In this document: positions 25,359-33,574 of the stretch, in pieces
Layout: each line of letters opens with the position of its first letter
How positions within the stretch are numbered: the first letter of the stretch is position 1
NCBI GenBank assembly: GCA_022729755.1
Contig: DZAZ01000014.1
Span: 1 to 33,574, forward strand
DNA length: 33,574 nucleotides
Direction: 5' to 3'
Source of the DNA: Helicobacter cetorum
Lineage (GTDB): Bacteria; Campylobacterota; Campylobacteria; Campylobacterales; BB28
Program-made: the position numbers and the translations under genes
The notes under the pieces: generated by a model
What the model was told of the DNA's origin: nothing
Seen by the model: only the letters and a program-made list of their open reading frames with translations
Databases searched by the model: none

Positions 25359-26439
25359 TTACACAACTGGAGTTCATACAGTAGCTACGATTAAGGCACT
25401 TTTAAGTAAAAACTATAAAAGTGTAAAAATAAAACTTCCAACTAAGAAAATTGCAAATATTAAAATAAATAATTTTTTAAAAACTAAAAATTTTATAAAA
25501 GTTACCTCAATTAAGGGTTTAAACGATGATTTAGATGTTACAAAAGGTTGTAAAATAGAAACTTTTTTAGTAAAAAAAATCAAAAAAAATTTTTTAAATA
25601 AAATAAAACATAATCCAGTAATTATAAAAATTAATTCAAATAAAATTTATCTTTATGCTGGAATTGGTGTGGGAGTTGTGACTAAAAAAGGCTTAAAAAT
25701 CGATGTTGGCTATCCTGCAATCAATCCAATACCATTAAAAATACTAAGAAATGAAGCAAAAAAAGTATTAAAAACTAATCATAAAAAATTTCATTTTATA
25801 ATCAGTGTTAAAAACGGCGAAAAATTAGCAAAAAATACGGCAAATTCAAAAGTTGGAGTTCTTGGAGGGCTTTCGATTTTAGGCACAAGTGGAATTGTAA
25901 AACCTATTTCAAATGAAGCTTATTTAAGTAGCATTGAAACTGAAATTAAAGTTGCAAATGCAAATTGTAAAAAAATTATTTTTACTCTTGGAAATTTAGC
26001 TTTTAATTTTGCAAAAGCACAAAATAGAGAAATTTGTGTAGTTGAAATTGGAAATTTTATATTTAATTCATTTGAATTTTTAAAAAAATGTAATTTTGAA
26101 GAGGTCATTTTTATCGCAAGTTTAGGCAAAATGACAAAAGTTGCACAAGGTTTTAAAAATACTCATAATCGTTTTGGTGAAATTGATTTCAATTTGCTAA
26201 AACTTTGGATTAAAGAAGAGTTTAAAATTGAATTAAATCATAAATTTAATACTACAAAAGAGTTAATTAATGAATTATATAAGCTTAATTTAAGTGAAAA
26301 GCTTTATCTTTTAATTATACAAAAAGCAATCGAAGTTTTGAGTGGTTGGAGTGAATTCAGTGCTAATTTAAAAGTGATATGCTTAGAAGAGAAAAAAGAG
26401 GCTACTTTAAGTTTCTCTTTGGAAAAGCTAAAGCAATAG
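25342..26439 (+). CDS. cbiD: Cobalt-precorrin-5B (C1)-methyltransferase
   Basis: The 365-residue CbiD of the anaerobic cobalamin route adds the C1 methyl group from S-adenosylmethionine before ring contraction chemistry is completed. Conserved landmarks are SYTTGVHTVATIKALL at the N-terminus (usually GYTTG.CA), YAGIGVGVVTKKGL near 105-118, VGYPAINPIP, NGEKLAKNTANSKVGVLGGLSILGTSGIVKP near 158-190, and GKMTKVAQGFKNTH. The family often reads AAAAKAALL where this has VATIKALL. Other cobalamin genes are not in the window. Its start overlaps the Met8-like gene by 17 bases. Its 3' end overlaps the convergent ccsBA gene by 38 bases. The lysine-rich linker residues are typical of this low-GC genome. 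The assignment is confident. Confidence 0.93.
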   Translation: MKLKSSYTTGVHTVATIKALLSKNYKSVKIKLPTKKIANIKINNFLKTKNFIKVTSIKGLNDDLDVTKGCKIETFLVKKIKKNFLNKIKHNPVIIKINSNKIYLYAGIGVGVVTKKGLKIDVGYPAINPIPLKILRNEAKKVLKTNHKKFHFIISVKNGEKLAKNTANSKVGVLGGLSILGTSGIVKPISNEAYLSSIETEIKVANANCKKIIFTLGNLAFNFAKAQNREICVVEIGNFIFNSFEFLKKCNFEEVIFIASLGKMTKVAQGFKNTHNRFGEIDFNLLKLWIKEEFKIELNHKFNTTKELINELYKLNLSEKLYLLIIQKAIEVLSGWSEFSANLKVICLEEKKEATLSFSLEKLKQ

Positions 26440-29400
26440 TTGTAAAAACAATTATTATCGTATAATAGACAAAATCTGGCACGGGAACAGGGTCACCTTT
26501 TGCATAAGAGTGAAGTCCAGAGAGGTAAAAATTCACTCCAAAGTAAGTCATAATAACTGAAGCAAACCCAACTAAACTCATTATATTAAAAATATAAATT
26601 GAGTTGAAGTTTGGAATAAATCTCATATGAAGTATAAAGATATAAATCAGCATTGTTACGAGTGTCCAAGTCTCTTTTGGGTCCCAACCCCAATATCTTC
26701 CCCAAGATTCATTTGCCCAAACTCCACCTAAAAAGTTACCAATTGAAAGTAAAATAAGACCAACTATTAAACTCATTTCATTTATGTAAGTCAACTCTTT
26801 TATTGATAAATCTAAAAATTTAGAGTTTTTTCTAAGAATAAATAAAATTAAATTTATAAATCCTAAAATTGCACCCAAACCTAAAAAGCCATAACTAGCC
26901 GTAATTACTGAAACGTGAATTGTGAGCCAATAAGATTTTAAAACAGGAACTATATTTGAAATTTGAGAATCCATCCAACTTAAATGTGCAATAAAAAGAG
27001 TTAAAGCAGCTAAAATTGCCGTTGCTGAAATTGTCATAGATGAATTTTTAGCAAAAATAATTCCAGCTAAAATTGTTGCAAAAGAGATATAAATCATCGA
27101 TTCAAAGCCGTTGCTCCAAGGTGCATGACCCGAAATATACCATCTAAGTAAAAGTCCAAAAGTGTGAAAAATAAATCCAGCAATTAGTAAATATTTGGCT
27201 ACTTTTATGACTTTGTCTAAATTCAATTTTGGATTTAAAATATGGCTAAATGATAAAATAAGTAAAATAAATCCAATAATCCCATAAAATGGCATAAGAT
27301 TTTCAAAAATATTTAAATTATTATAGAGTAATTCAGCCTCGATTTTACCGTCACTTTGAATAAGATTAGCTCCATTAATCCTTTGATAATTAATAATTTC
27401 AGCCAATTTTTTATTTGGCTCACTCCAATCTTGTGAATTTAGTGATTTATCGATTGCTTCAAAATACTCTTTTGTTAAATTTTTCACTATCTCTTTATCA
27501 TTATTTTGGAAAGTTTTCATCGCATCAATTGGTGAATACCAAGCACTATTTGCATCATTTACTTTAGGAAAAATTTTTAACAGCTCTCCTGTAAAAATCA
27601 TAAAAGAGATATTAATTCTCTCATCAACTGCTAAAATTTCTTTATCAAATTTATCCCTAAATGCTGGTCTTTTTCGATTTGCTTCTTCAACATAAGGAAG
27701 TAATTTATATCCTTCAGCTTCATCAAAAAAGTCCACAAATGCCAAATATTTCTCATTTTTTTCAATTCCTAAAATTTCATTTATTTGAGGATTTGAAACT
27801 TTTAATAATTTTATCATTTGCCATTCACTCGGCTTTGTGGTCATTCCTAAAAGTATTTGATTTGCACTTAAACCATAAAATTCACTTTTTTTTGAAATTT
27901 TATTTAAAATTTCTATTGAAAGTGTACTTATCGGCTTTATTCTACCCGTTACATCTTGTACTAAAAGTTCGCTAAAGCTGTCAGAATGGGCTTTGTCAAA
28001 TGATTGAATAGTTTTTAAAATATCTTCAGTATTAGCATTTAAAGTTGTAGAAAAGCCAAAAAATAAAATCATTATTAAACTAGCAATTAAACTCTTTTCG
28101 TTTTGAACTTTTGATAAATTTTGCATCAATTTTCTAAATCTTCCTTTTGGGCTTAAAAGCGATAAAAACATTCCAATTCCTAACATCCAATATCCAAGAT
28201 ATGTTATAAAAGTACCTAAATAATCGTGATTTACCGAAAGAATTGTACCTTTTTCATCTTGGTCATAAGATGATTGATAAAACCTAAATCCTTTATAATC
28301 CAAAATATGGTTCATATAAATTCTATAATCAAAGCTGTTATTTCCATCAATTACACTAACTTCACTTGCATAAGAAGATGGGCTCATAGAACCAGCATAT
28401 CTCTCAAGCTCGAAATCTCGCAACTTTATCGCAAAAGGAAGTGTAATATATTTGCTTCCATAAGAGATATCAAAATGCAAACCATCAATATCAATATGAC
28501 TAGCTTCGCCAAATTGCCCATTTTTACCTAAAACACTAACAACTTCACTCTTATCATTTACATCAATTTTAAATTTAAAAGCATCAATTGCACCATCTTT
28601 AGAGTTTGAAGAGATAAGTTTAACTCCAGCTTTTGGATAAAAATTCTTAAGTACAAATTGAATTTGCTCATTTGAATATAGTGTTCTAGTTTCTAATTTA
28701 TTAAGCTCACTTGAATTTAACTCGCGAACTTCCCTTGTATCCATTGAAAACGATTGAATTTGTGAATTTAATTTAAAAAAGAGTTCTTTTTCATTTAGTT
28801 TAAATTCAACTCCATCGCAACTTTGATTAAAACAAAATTTAACTCCACCAACGTCTTTAATTTCACCTTCAGCCAAAAATATACTTTCAGGATTAGCACT
28901 ATTTGAAACCATAAGTGAAAGAGTTGGTTTACCATTTTCATCTTCTATAATAGAATTGGTAGCATTTGGAATAAACTCAATCAAATCAATATCAATCTTT
29001 TTATCTTTTATTGCTAATTTTTGTTTAAAATTATGACTTCCAAGTTCGGCTAATAAAAGTTTATCTTCAAAATAGTAATTTTTTTCGCCATCATTTATTT
29101 TAAGTTGAAAATAACTATCACTTGTTAAAATTTGATTTTCACTCATACCTTCTTTAATACTCATTGTGCCTTCATAACCAATATATCTTGTAACACCAGC
29201 ACCTAGTAAAATAAATAAAAATGCTAAATGAAACAAAAAAATACCAATCTTTTCTTTTTGATAAAGTTTAAATCTAAAAATATTTACAATTAAATTGATT
29301 GTAAGTAAAATAAGAAGCAACTCAAACCATTTTGCATTATAAATTAAAACTTTTGCACTATTTATACCAAAATCATTTTCGATAAATGTAGCACTTGCTA

Positions 29401-29473
29401 CTGCAATTGCAAAAATAATGGTTAAAATACCCATCATTTTCATAGAACTTAAAGCTTGAAAAAAATCTTTCAT
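26402..29473 (-). CDS. ccsBA: Fused cytochrome c synthase CcsBA (System II)
   Basis: The 1023-residue protein is the natural CcsB (ResB) plus CcsA fusion typical of Campylobacterota. It exports heme and ligates it to CXXCH motifs of periplasmic c-type cytochromes. The N-terminal ResB part has membrane segments at about 13-32, 50-68 and 78-97, a large periplasmic domain to about 420, and another helix near 425-442. A second large extracytoplasmic region (about 480-715) precedes the CcsA part. The heme-handling WWD domain is at about 919-936 (WANESWGRYWGWDPKETW). External His candidates are in FHTFGLLLRW, GHAPWSNGFES and LHSYAKGD. AAAGG lies about 10 bases before ATG. It is convergent with cbiD, overlapping it by 38 bases, and divergent from ileS. 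The presence of System II implies c-type cytochrome respiration. Confidence 0.96.
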   Translation of the reverse strand: MKDFFQALSSMKMMGILTIIFAIAVASATFIENDFGINSAKVLIYNAKWFELLLILLTINLIVNIFRFKLYQKEKIGIFLFHLAFLFILLGAGVTRYIGYEGTMSIKEGMSENQILTSDSYFQLKINDGEKNYYFEDKLLLAELGSHNFKQKLAIKDKKIDIDLIEFIPNATNSIIEDENGKPTLSLMVSNSANPESIFLAEGEIKDVGGVKFCFNQSCDGVEFKLNEKELFFKLNSQIQSFSMDTREVRELNSSELNKLETRTLYSNEQIQFVLKNFYPKAGVKLISSNSKDGAIDAFKFKIDVNDKSEVVSVLGKNGQFGEASHIDIDGLHFDISYGSKYITLPFAIKLRDFELERYAGSMSPSSYASEVSVIDGNNSFDYRIYMNHILDYKGFRFYQSSYDQDEKGTILSVNHDYLGTFITYLGYWMLGIGMFLSLLSPKGRFRKLMQNLSKVQNEKSLIASLIMILFFGFSTTLNANTEDILKTIQSFDKAHSDSFSELLVQDVTGRIKPISTLSIEILNKISKKSEFYGLSANQILLGMTTKPSEWQMIKLLKVSNPQINEILGIEKNEKYLAFVDFFDEAEGYKLLPYVEEANRKRPAFRDKFDKEILAVDERINISFMIFTGELLKIFPKVNDANSAWYSPIDAMKTFQNNDKEIVKNLTKEYFEAIDKSLNSQDWSEPNKKLAEIINYQRINGANLIQSDGKIEAELLYNNLNIFENLMPFYGIIGFILLILSFSHILNPKLNLDKVIKVAKYLLIAGFIFHTFGLLLRWYISGHAPWSNGFESMIYISFATILAGIIFAKNSSMTISATAILAALTLFIAHLSWMDSQISNIVPVLKSYWLTIHVSVITASYGFLGLGAILGFINLILFILRKNSKFLDLSIKELTYINEMSLIVGLILLSIGNFLGGVWANESWGRYWGWDPKETWTLVTMLIYIFILHMRFIPNFNSIYIFNIMSLVGFASVIMTYFGVNFYLSGLHSYAKGDPVPVPDFVYYTIIIVFTTIALAFPKRNLK

Positions 29474-29564
29474 TTATTTACTACCTTTTTTAAAAAATAA
29501 GTCCTAATTTTACTTTGTGAAACTAAATTTTTTCTTATATTAAAGCACTTATTAAAAGGGTATT

Positions 29565-29573
29565 TGCTAAAAT
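29565..29573 (+). promoter_or_regulatory. Candidate extended -10 promoter for ileS
   Basis: TGCTAAAAT (TG-N-TAAAAT) ends 32 bases before the ATG at 29606, with no recognisable -35. No T-box-like leader is seen; the leader is too short for one. Confidence 0.45.
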
Positions 29574-29605
29574 TAGCTTAAACAATGCTAAATTTAGGAG
29601 ATTTT

Positions 29606-32362
29606 ATGGATTATAAGGATAGTTTACTACTACCTAAAACTACATTTGAGATGCGAGGAAATTTACCTCAAAATGAGCCTTTAAGATATAAAAAGTGGGA
29701 TGAAGATAAAATTTATAAAAAAATGATAGAAAATAGAGTGCAAAGAGAAGAGTTTAATCTTCACGATGGACCTCCTTATGCTAATGGCAATACTCATATA
29801 GGTCACGCACTAAATAAAGTATTAAAAGATATTATTATTAAGTTTCATTATTTTAATGGGAAATCTACAAAATTTGTAGTTGGCTGGGATTGTCACGGAT
29901 TACCGATTGAACAACAAGTTGAAAAAAAACTAGGTAAAGAAAAAAAAGATAGTTTAGCTAAAGAAGTTATTAGAAGACTCTGTAGAGAACACGCATCAAA
30001 ATTTATCGAAATTCAAAAAGATGAATTTAAATCTCTTGGAATATTGGCTGATTTTGAAAATCCTTATAAAACAATGGATTTTAAATTTGAAGCTGATATT
30101 TATAAAACTCTAACACAAGTTGCAAAAAGAGGACTTTTGCTTGAGAGAAATAAGCCTGTTTATTGGTCGTGGGCTGCAAAAACAGCATTAGCTGAAGCTG
30201 AAGTTGAGTATGAAGATAGAGTTTCTCCATCGATTTATGTGGCATTTAAACTTGATAGTGAAGCAAATACCAAACTTGAAGTTAAAAATGCAAAAATTGT
30301 AATTTGGACAACAACTCCTTGGACACTTCCAGCTAATACAGGAATTAGTCTAAATCCATTTGAAGATTATGTACTTACTCAAAATGGCTTTATTGTAGCA
30401 AAACCACTTCATCAAAAATTAGTAGAAAGTGCCATAGTTGATAGCGAAATTATCAAAACTTTTAAAGCTAATATTTTAGAAAATCTTTTTGCTATAAATC
30501 CACTAAATAACAGAACTTCAAAGATAGTTTTAGGCGAACACGTTTTAATGGATAGTGGAACAGGTGCAGTTCATACAGCACCAGGACACGGTGAGGATGA
30601 TTATAGAGTTGGGCTTAAATATAATCTTGATGTGATTATGCCAGTTGATGAGAGTGGAAATTACGATGAAAGTGTTGTTAAGCTTAATTTATTTGCTAAT
30701 GCAAGTGAATTTGTAGGAATTAATGTATTTGAAGCAAATGAGAAAATATTAGCACTTTTGGGTGAAGCTTTACTTAGAAAAAGTGATTTAACTCACTCAT
30801 ATCCACACTGTTGGAGAACTCATAAACCAATTATTTTTAGAGCTACAAAACAGTGGTTTATAGCACTAGATAAAAAAATAGAAGGCGAGAATAAAACTCT
30901 AAGAGAGATAGCTTTAGGCGAAATTGAAAAGATAAAATTTTATCCTGAAGTTGGCAAAAATAGATTAAAATCAATGATTGAAAATCGTCCTGATTGGTGT
31001 ATTTCAAGACAAAGAGATTGGGGAGTTCCTATTGCATTTTTTAGAGATAAAACTACAAAAGAAGTAATTTTTGATGAAAAAGTGCTAAATTATTTAATTA
31101 TGATTTTTGAAAAAATGGGTGCTGATGCTTGGTGGTCAATGGAAATTAAAGATTTACTTAATCCTGCAAGTGGATATAATCCAGATAATCTTGAGAAAGT
31201 GCTTGATATTTTGGATGTTTGGTTTGATAGTGGAAGTACTTGGAATGCGGTTTTAAATAGTAACAATTACGATAGTGGAACTTTTCCAGCTGATTTATAT
31301 TTAGAGGGAAGTGACCAACATCGAGGTTGGTTTCAAAGTTCACTACTTGTAAGTTGTGCGATAAATTCAAAAGCTCCATATAAAGCAATCTTAACTCACG
31401 GTTTTACGGTTGATGAAAAGGGTGAGAAGATGAGTAAATCAAAAGGTAATGTTGTAGCACCTGAAGATGTACTCAAAAAATATGGAAGTGAAGTATTGAG
31501 ACTTTGGGTTGCTATGAGTGATTATCACGGCGATTTAAAAATTAGCGACAATATTTTAAAACAAATTTCAGAACAATATCGAAAATTACGAAATACTTTT
31601 AGATTTTTACTAGCAAATATTGATGATTTAGATGAAATTGTTGGAGTGGAAAAATTTAGCGATATTGATAGATGGATTTTATTTAATGCCAAAAAAGTAT
31701 TTGATGAAGCACACTCTCATTTTAGTGAATATGAGTTTTCAAAAGGACTTAATTTATTAAATAATTTTATCGTAAATGAACTTAGTGGAATTTATCTTGA
31801 TATTTGTAAAGATAGGCTTTATTGCGAAAAAACTATAAGTCAACGACGAAGAGCAAGTCAAAGTGCAATGGCATTAATTACCAAATCTCTTTTAGGTTTA
31901 GTTGCACCTATTTTAACTTATACAATGGATGAAGTAATACAAAATGCTCCAAAAGTTATAAAAAGTGATAAAAATAGCATTTTTGATTTTGAATATGAAG
32001 CTTTAGCTGTTGTTGTGAATAGTTTCGATAATGAGTATATGATTGAAGCTAGAGAAAAGTTTTTTGAAATTGTAGATAAACTTAAAAAAGAGAAAAAAAT
32101 CAAATCTACACTTGAGCTTAAACTTTTTAGTGATAATGAAAAGTTTAAAACACTCGATAAAACAGACTTAGAAGATTGGTTTATCGTAAGTGAAATAGTG
32201 AGTGAAGATGATATTTTGGGCGATATTGGAAACTTTAAAATCAAAAATGATAATTTTAGAGTTTTAATGGCAAATAAATTTAAATGTCCTAGATGTTGGA
32301 AATTAAATTCAATTGCCGAAGATACACTATGTGAGCGATGTGATGAGGTTATAAATGCTTAG
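29606..32362 (+). CDS. ileS: Isoleucyl-tRNA synthetase
   Basis: The protein has 918 residues. ATG at 29606 is chosen because TAGGAG lies 6-7 bases upstream and the protein then begins [21 protein letters not shown], the normal IleRS opening; a frame from 29585 would add seven residues. Class I landmarks are HIGH at 64-67 in [17 protein letters not shown] and KMSKS at 608-612. The editing domain carries [11 protein letters not shown] and [18 protein letters not shown]-terminal zinc site has Cys at about 894, 897, 909 and 912 (CPRCW...CERC), as in bacterial type 1 enzymes. It charges tRNA-Ile and hydrolyses mis-activated valine. The stop codon overlaps the start of a 34-residue peptide gene by 8 bases. 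Confidence 0.97.
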   Translation: MDYKDSLLLPKTTFEMRGNLPQNEPLRYKKWDEDKIYKKMIENRVQREEFNLHDGPPYANGNTHIGHALNKVLKDIIIKFHYFNGKSTKFVVGWDCHGLPIEQQVEKKLGKEKKDSLAKEVIRRLCREHASKFIEIQKDEFKSLGILADFENPYKTMDFKFEADIYKTLTQVAKRGLLLERNKPVYWSWAAKTALAEAEVEYEDRVSPSIYVAFKLDSEANTKLEVKNAKIVIWTTTPWTLPANTGISLNPFEDYVLTQNGFIVAKPLHQKLVESAIVDSEIIKTFKANILENLFAINPLNNRTSKIVLGEHVLMDSGTGAVHTAPGHGEDDYRVGLKYNLDVIMPVDESGNYDESVVKLNLFANASEFVGINVFEANEKILALLGEALLRKSDLTHSYPHCWRTHKPIIFRATKQWFIALDKKIEGENKTLREIALGEIEKIKFYPEVGKNRLKSMIENRPDWCISRQRDWGVPIAFFRDKTTKEVIFDEKVLNYLIMIFEKMGADAWWSMEIKDLLNPASGYNPDNLEKVLDILDVWFDSGSTWNAVLNSNNYDSGTFPADLYLEGSDQHRGWFQSSLLVSCAINSKAPYKAILTHGFTVDEKGEKMSKSKGNVVAPEDVLKKYGSEVLRLWVAMSDYHGDLKISDNILKQISEQYRKLRNTFRFLLANIDDLDEIVGVEKFSDIDRWILFNAKKVFDEAHSHFSEYEFSKGLNLLNNFIVNELSGIYLDICKDRLYCEKTISQRRRASQSAMALITKSLLGLVAPILTYTMDEVIQNAPKVIKSDKNSIFDFEYEALAVVVNSFDNEYMIEAREKFFEIVDKLKKEKKIKSTLELKLFSDNEKFKTLDKTDLEDWFIVSEIVSEDDILGDIGNFKIKNDNFRVLMANKFKCPRCWKLNSIAEDTLCERCDEVINA

Positions 32363-32459
32363 TAATCCCATTGAATTTAGCTTCATTTTAGCAACGATTG
32401 GAGTTATATTTGTACTTATCGCAATTGGAGTATTTATCGTAAAAAAAGGAGTGAAATGA
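32355..32459 (+). CDS. 34-residue single-helix membrane peptide between ileS and the next gene
   Basis: ATG at 32355 lies inside the last codons of ileS, in another frame (8-base overlap). The frame ends at TGA 32457-32459, overlapping the next gene's ATG in an ATGA arrangement. The peptide is [10 protein letters not shown] followed by a hydrophobic helix ([19 protein letters not shown]) and KKGVK, a clear N-out/C-in type single-span protein. The tight overlap at both ends, and the AAAAAAAGGAG that forms both its tail codons and the ribosome site of the following gene, argue for translational coupling. I do not recognise a family. It is below usual annotation length limits. Confidence 0.65.
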   Translation: MLSNPIEFSFILATIGVIFVLIAIGVFIVKKGVK

Positions 32460-32980
32460 GTAAGAAAATTTTATTAGAAGATAAAGTTGATAAATTTATC
32501 AAAGAGTATAAATCTGGTGCACTTTTAATAATGGGTGGAATAAGTATTGTAAATTCCCTAATGATGGAAGTAAAACCAAGCTCGAATAAATTTTTTTTAA
32601 AGTGGATAGATGGAGTTTTAGGACCTGTTGTGATTTCAGATATTCTCCAAAAAGAGCTTACTTTGGAACTTGAAGAAGATATTTTAGAGATAATAAACAC
32701 AACTATGCTTTTAATTCATAGGGCTGATTTAATTTTAAATAAAATTTTTCAAACTATCTCAAACTCTCCTGAATTTGTAAAAGATTTTTTAGTTGTAACT
32801 CAAGCTTATATTGAAATAGAAAAATTACATAATGAAGAGAGTTATAAAAAACATCAAAAATTTATCGAAACGATTTATATTGAAGATTTTAAACAATCAA
32901 AAGAAGAAGTAGAAGAGATAAAGACTGGAGCAAAATCGCTTTTAGAAAAGTTAAAAAACAATGGAGTTAAGCTAAATTAA
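32456..32980 (+). CDS. Uncharacterised 174-residue protein
   Basis: The soluble, mostly helical protein is not recognised. ATG at 32456 has AAAAGGAG about 4 bases upstream and overlaps the 34-residue peptide stop by four bases. The N-terminal half holds mildly hydrophobic segments (SGALLIMGGISIVNSLMMEV; WIDGVLGPVVISDILQ). The centre is amphipathic helices with regular acidic residues (LELEEDILEIINTTMLLIHRADLILNKIF). The C-terminus (EEVEEIKTGAKSLLEKLKNNG) could form a short coiled coil. There are no cysteines, signal peptide or catalytic motif. It is likely transcribed with ileS and the small peptide. Its 3' end overlaps the convergent glycosyltransferase by 14 bases. Confidence 0.75.
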   Translation: MSKKILLEDKVDKFIKEYKSGALLIMGGISIVNSLMMEVKPSSNKFFLKWIDGVLGPVVISDILQKELTLELEEDILEIINTTMLLIHRADLILNKIFQTISNSPEFVKDFLVVTQAYIEIEKLHNEESYKKHQKFIETIYIEDFKQSKEEVEEIKTGAKSLLEKLKNNGVKLN

Positions 32981-33574
32981 TTAACTCTTCAATCTTTTTG
33001 GCATAACTATTTTGTGCTAAAAAATCAAAAGCTTTTTGTGTATTTTCATTATAATTTATTTCATTATTCAATAATTTATCAAAATACTCAAAAAATTCCT
33101 CTTTATTAGTATAAACTAAAATCCCATTTTCCCTTGCTTCTTGTATATTTTCAAAAATTCCATTTATAGATTTAGCAGTTGCAAAAACAATTCGCTTAAG
33201 TGCAATTGAATCTAGCATTTTTGTCTTTACTCCAGTTCCAGAGTTCATCGGTACAATATGAATTCCACTTTTACTCATCTCTTCGAAAACATCAGGCACA
33301 AATCCTACAAATTCACAATTATTTAATTCATTCTTAAGCTCATTTGATACATCTTTTCCTACAACTTTAAATTTAATTTGAGGATATTTTTTTATTAAAT
33401 CCAAAAATATTTCATTATTAAAACTTTTAACAGCCGTTATATTCGGCTCAAAACTCATCACACCTCTAAATAAAATTTCATTCATATTAAAATTATTATT
33501 TTGATATTTTTCAAAATTTATATTGTCAGCTGGAATTTTAAAAAAATGAGAGTTTTCTATTTTATCTATTTTAA
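32967..33574 (-). CDS. GT4-type glycosyltransferase, N-terminus cut by window edge
   Basis: The leftward frame is open from the right edge to the stop at 32967, giving about 202 C-terminal residues. The ATG at 33485 is internal, since the frame continues upstream without a stop and reads KIENSHFFKIPAD before it. The visible part is the nucleotide-sugar-binding half of a GT-B fold: LFRGVMSFEPNITAVKSF, KFKVVGKDVS, CEFVGFVPDVFEEMSKSG, then HIVPMNSGTGVKTKMLDSIAL. The last contains the SGTG/K segment typical of family 4 enzymes that sense the donor phosphate. The usual following acidic residue is Asp in MLDSIAL, equivalent to the EAMA Glu position. Such enzymes build lipopolysaccharide, capsule or other surface glycans; the specific sugar cannot be told. 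Confidence 0.82.
   Translation of the reverse strand, partial: KIDKIENSHFFKIPADNINFEKYQNNNFNMNEILFRGVMSFEPNITAVKSFNNEIFLDLIKKYPQIKFKVVGKDVSNELKNELNNCEFVGFVPDVFEEMSKSGIHIVPMNSGTGVKTKMLDSIALKRIVFATAKSINGIFENIQEARENGILVYTNKEEFFEYFDKLLNNEINYNENTQKAFDFLAQNSYAKKIEELINLA

Noticed and set aside
33425-33485. Glycosyltransferase starting at ATG 33485
   Set aside because: The frame stays open to the window edge with family-like residues before it, and half of the GT-B fold would be missing, so the gene is truncated by the window rather than short.
1-33574. CRISPR arrays, tRNA or rRNA genes, riboswitches, complete insertion sequences
   Set aside because: None is visible by eye. Repeats are confined to coding repeats in the OmpA-family gene and the 15-base duplication, and other AT-rich repetition is low-complexity background.

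Overview
The window is a low-GC (roughly 28% by eye), densely packed chromosomal segment. It most likely comes from a Campylobacterota (epsilonproteobacterial) genome, of an Arcobacter- or Sulfurimonas-like kind. The signs are a fused ResB-CcsA cytochrome c synthase (ccsBA), neighbouring EptA and PAP2 lipid A enzymes, a NIT-domain chemoreceptor, an SQR-like flavoprotein, AT-rich codon use and short or overlapping gene junctions. The genus is an inference. No rRNA, tRNA, CRISPR array or complete insertion sequence is visible.

Layout. 1-3039: three response regulators. One is truncated by the left edge and transcribed leftward; the other two lie head to tail rightward, a REC/PAS-like protein and a REC/HD-GYP c-di-GMP phosphodiesterase. 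3095-5162: a small alanine-rich protein, a SixA-type histidine phosphatase, and an OprF-like OmpA porin with four thrombospondin type 3 repeats. 5225-7791: three overlapping genes for lipid A modification (EptA/MCR-type phosphoethanolamine transferase, PAP2 phosphatase, DgkA). EptA releases diacylglycerol, which DgkA can recycle. 7857-10400: an orphan coiled-coil protein (leftward), then a frameshifted gene remnant; this is the most accessory-looking part. 10426-11626: a small membrane protein coupled to purM, ending in a hairpin terminator.

11823-19994 is a leftward run with gaps of only 10-23 bases. In transcription order it holds a NIT-type chemoreceptor, a ZnuA-like zinc-binding protein, a secreted WD40 protein, lepA and ansA. 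20100-22640 is a divergent, solitary dynamin-like GTPase. 22751-26439 runs rightward: an SQR-like flavoprotein with an in-frame TAA, a 56-residue membrane peptide, a retropepsin-like aspartyl protease, a short Met8/CysG-like protein and CbiD. ccsBA (26402-29473, leftward) converges on cbiD and overlaps it. 29606-32980 holds ileS, an unlisted 34-residue membrane peptide that overlaps both neighbours, and an unrecognised 174-residue protein. A truncated glycosyltransferase enters from the right edge.

Most content is ordinary core genome. The points worth following are the interrupted SQR-like gene, the receptor/zinc-protein/WD40 gene run, the orphan coiled-coil gene beside a decayed remnant, the solitary dynamin, and the two hidden small membrane peptides. 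I see no convincing new multi-gene system. Where start sites are re-assigned below, the choice rests on ribosome-binding-site spacing.
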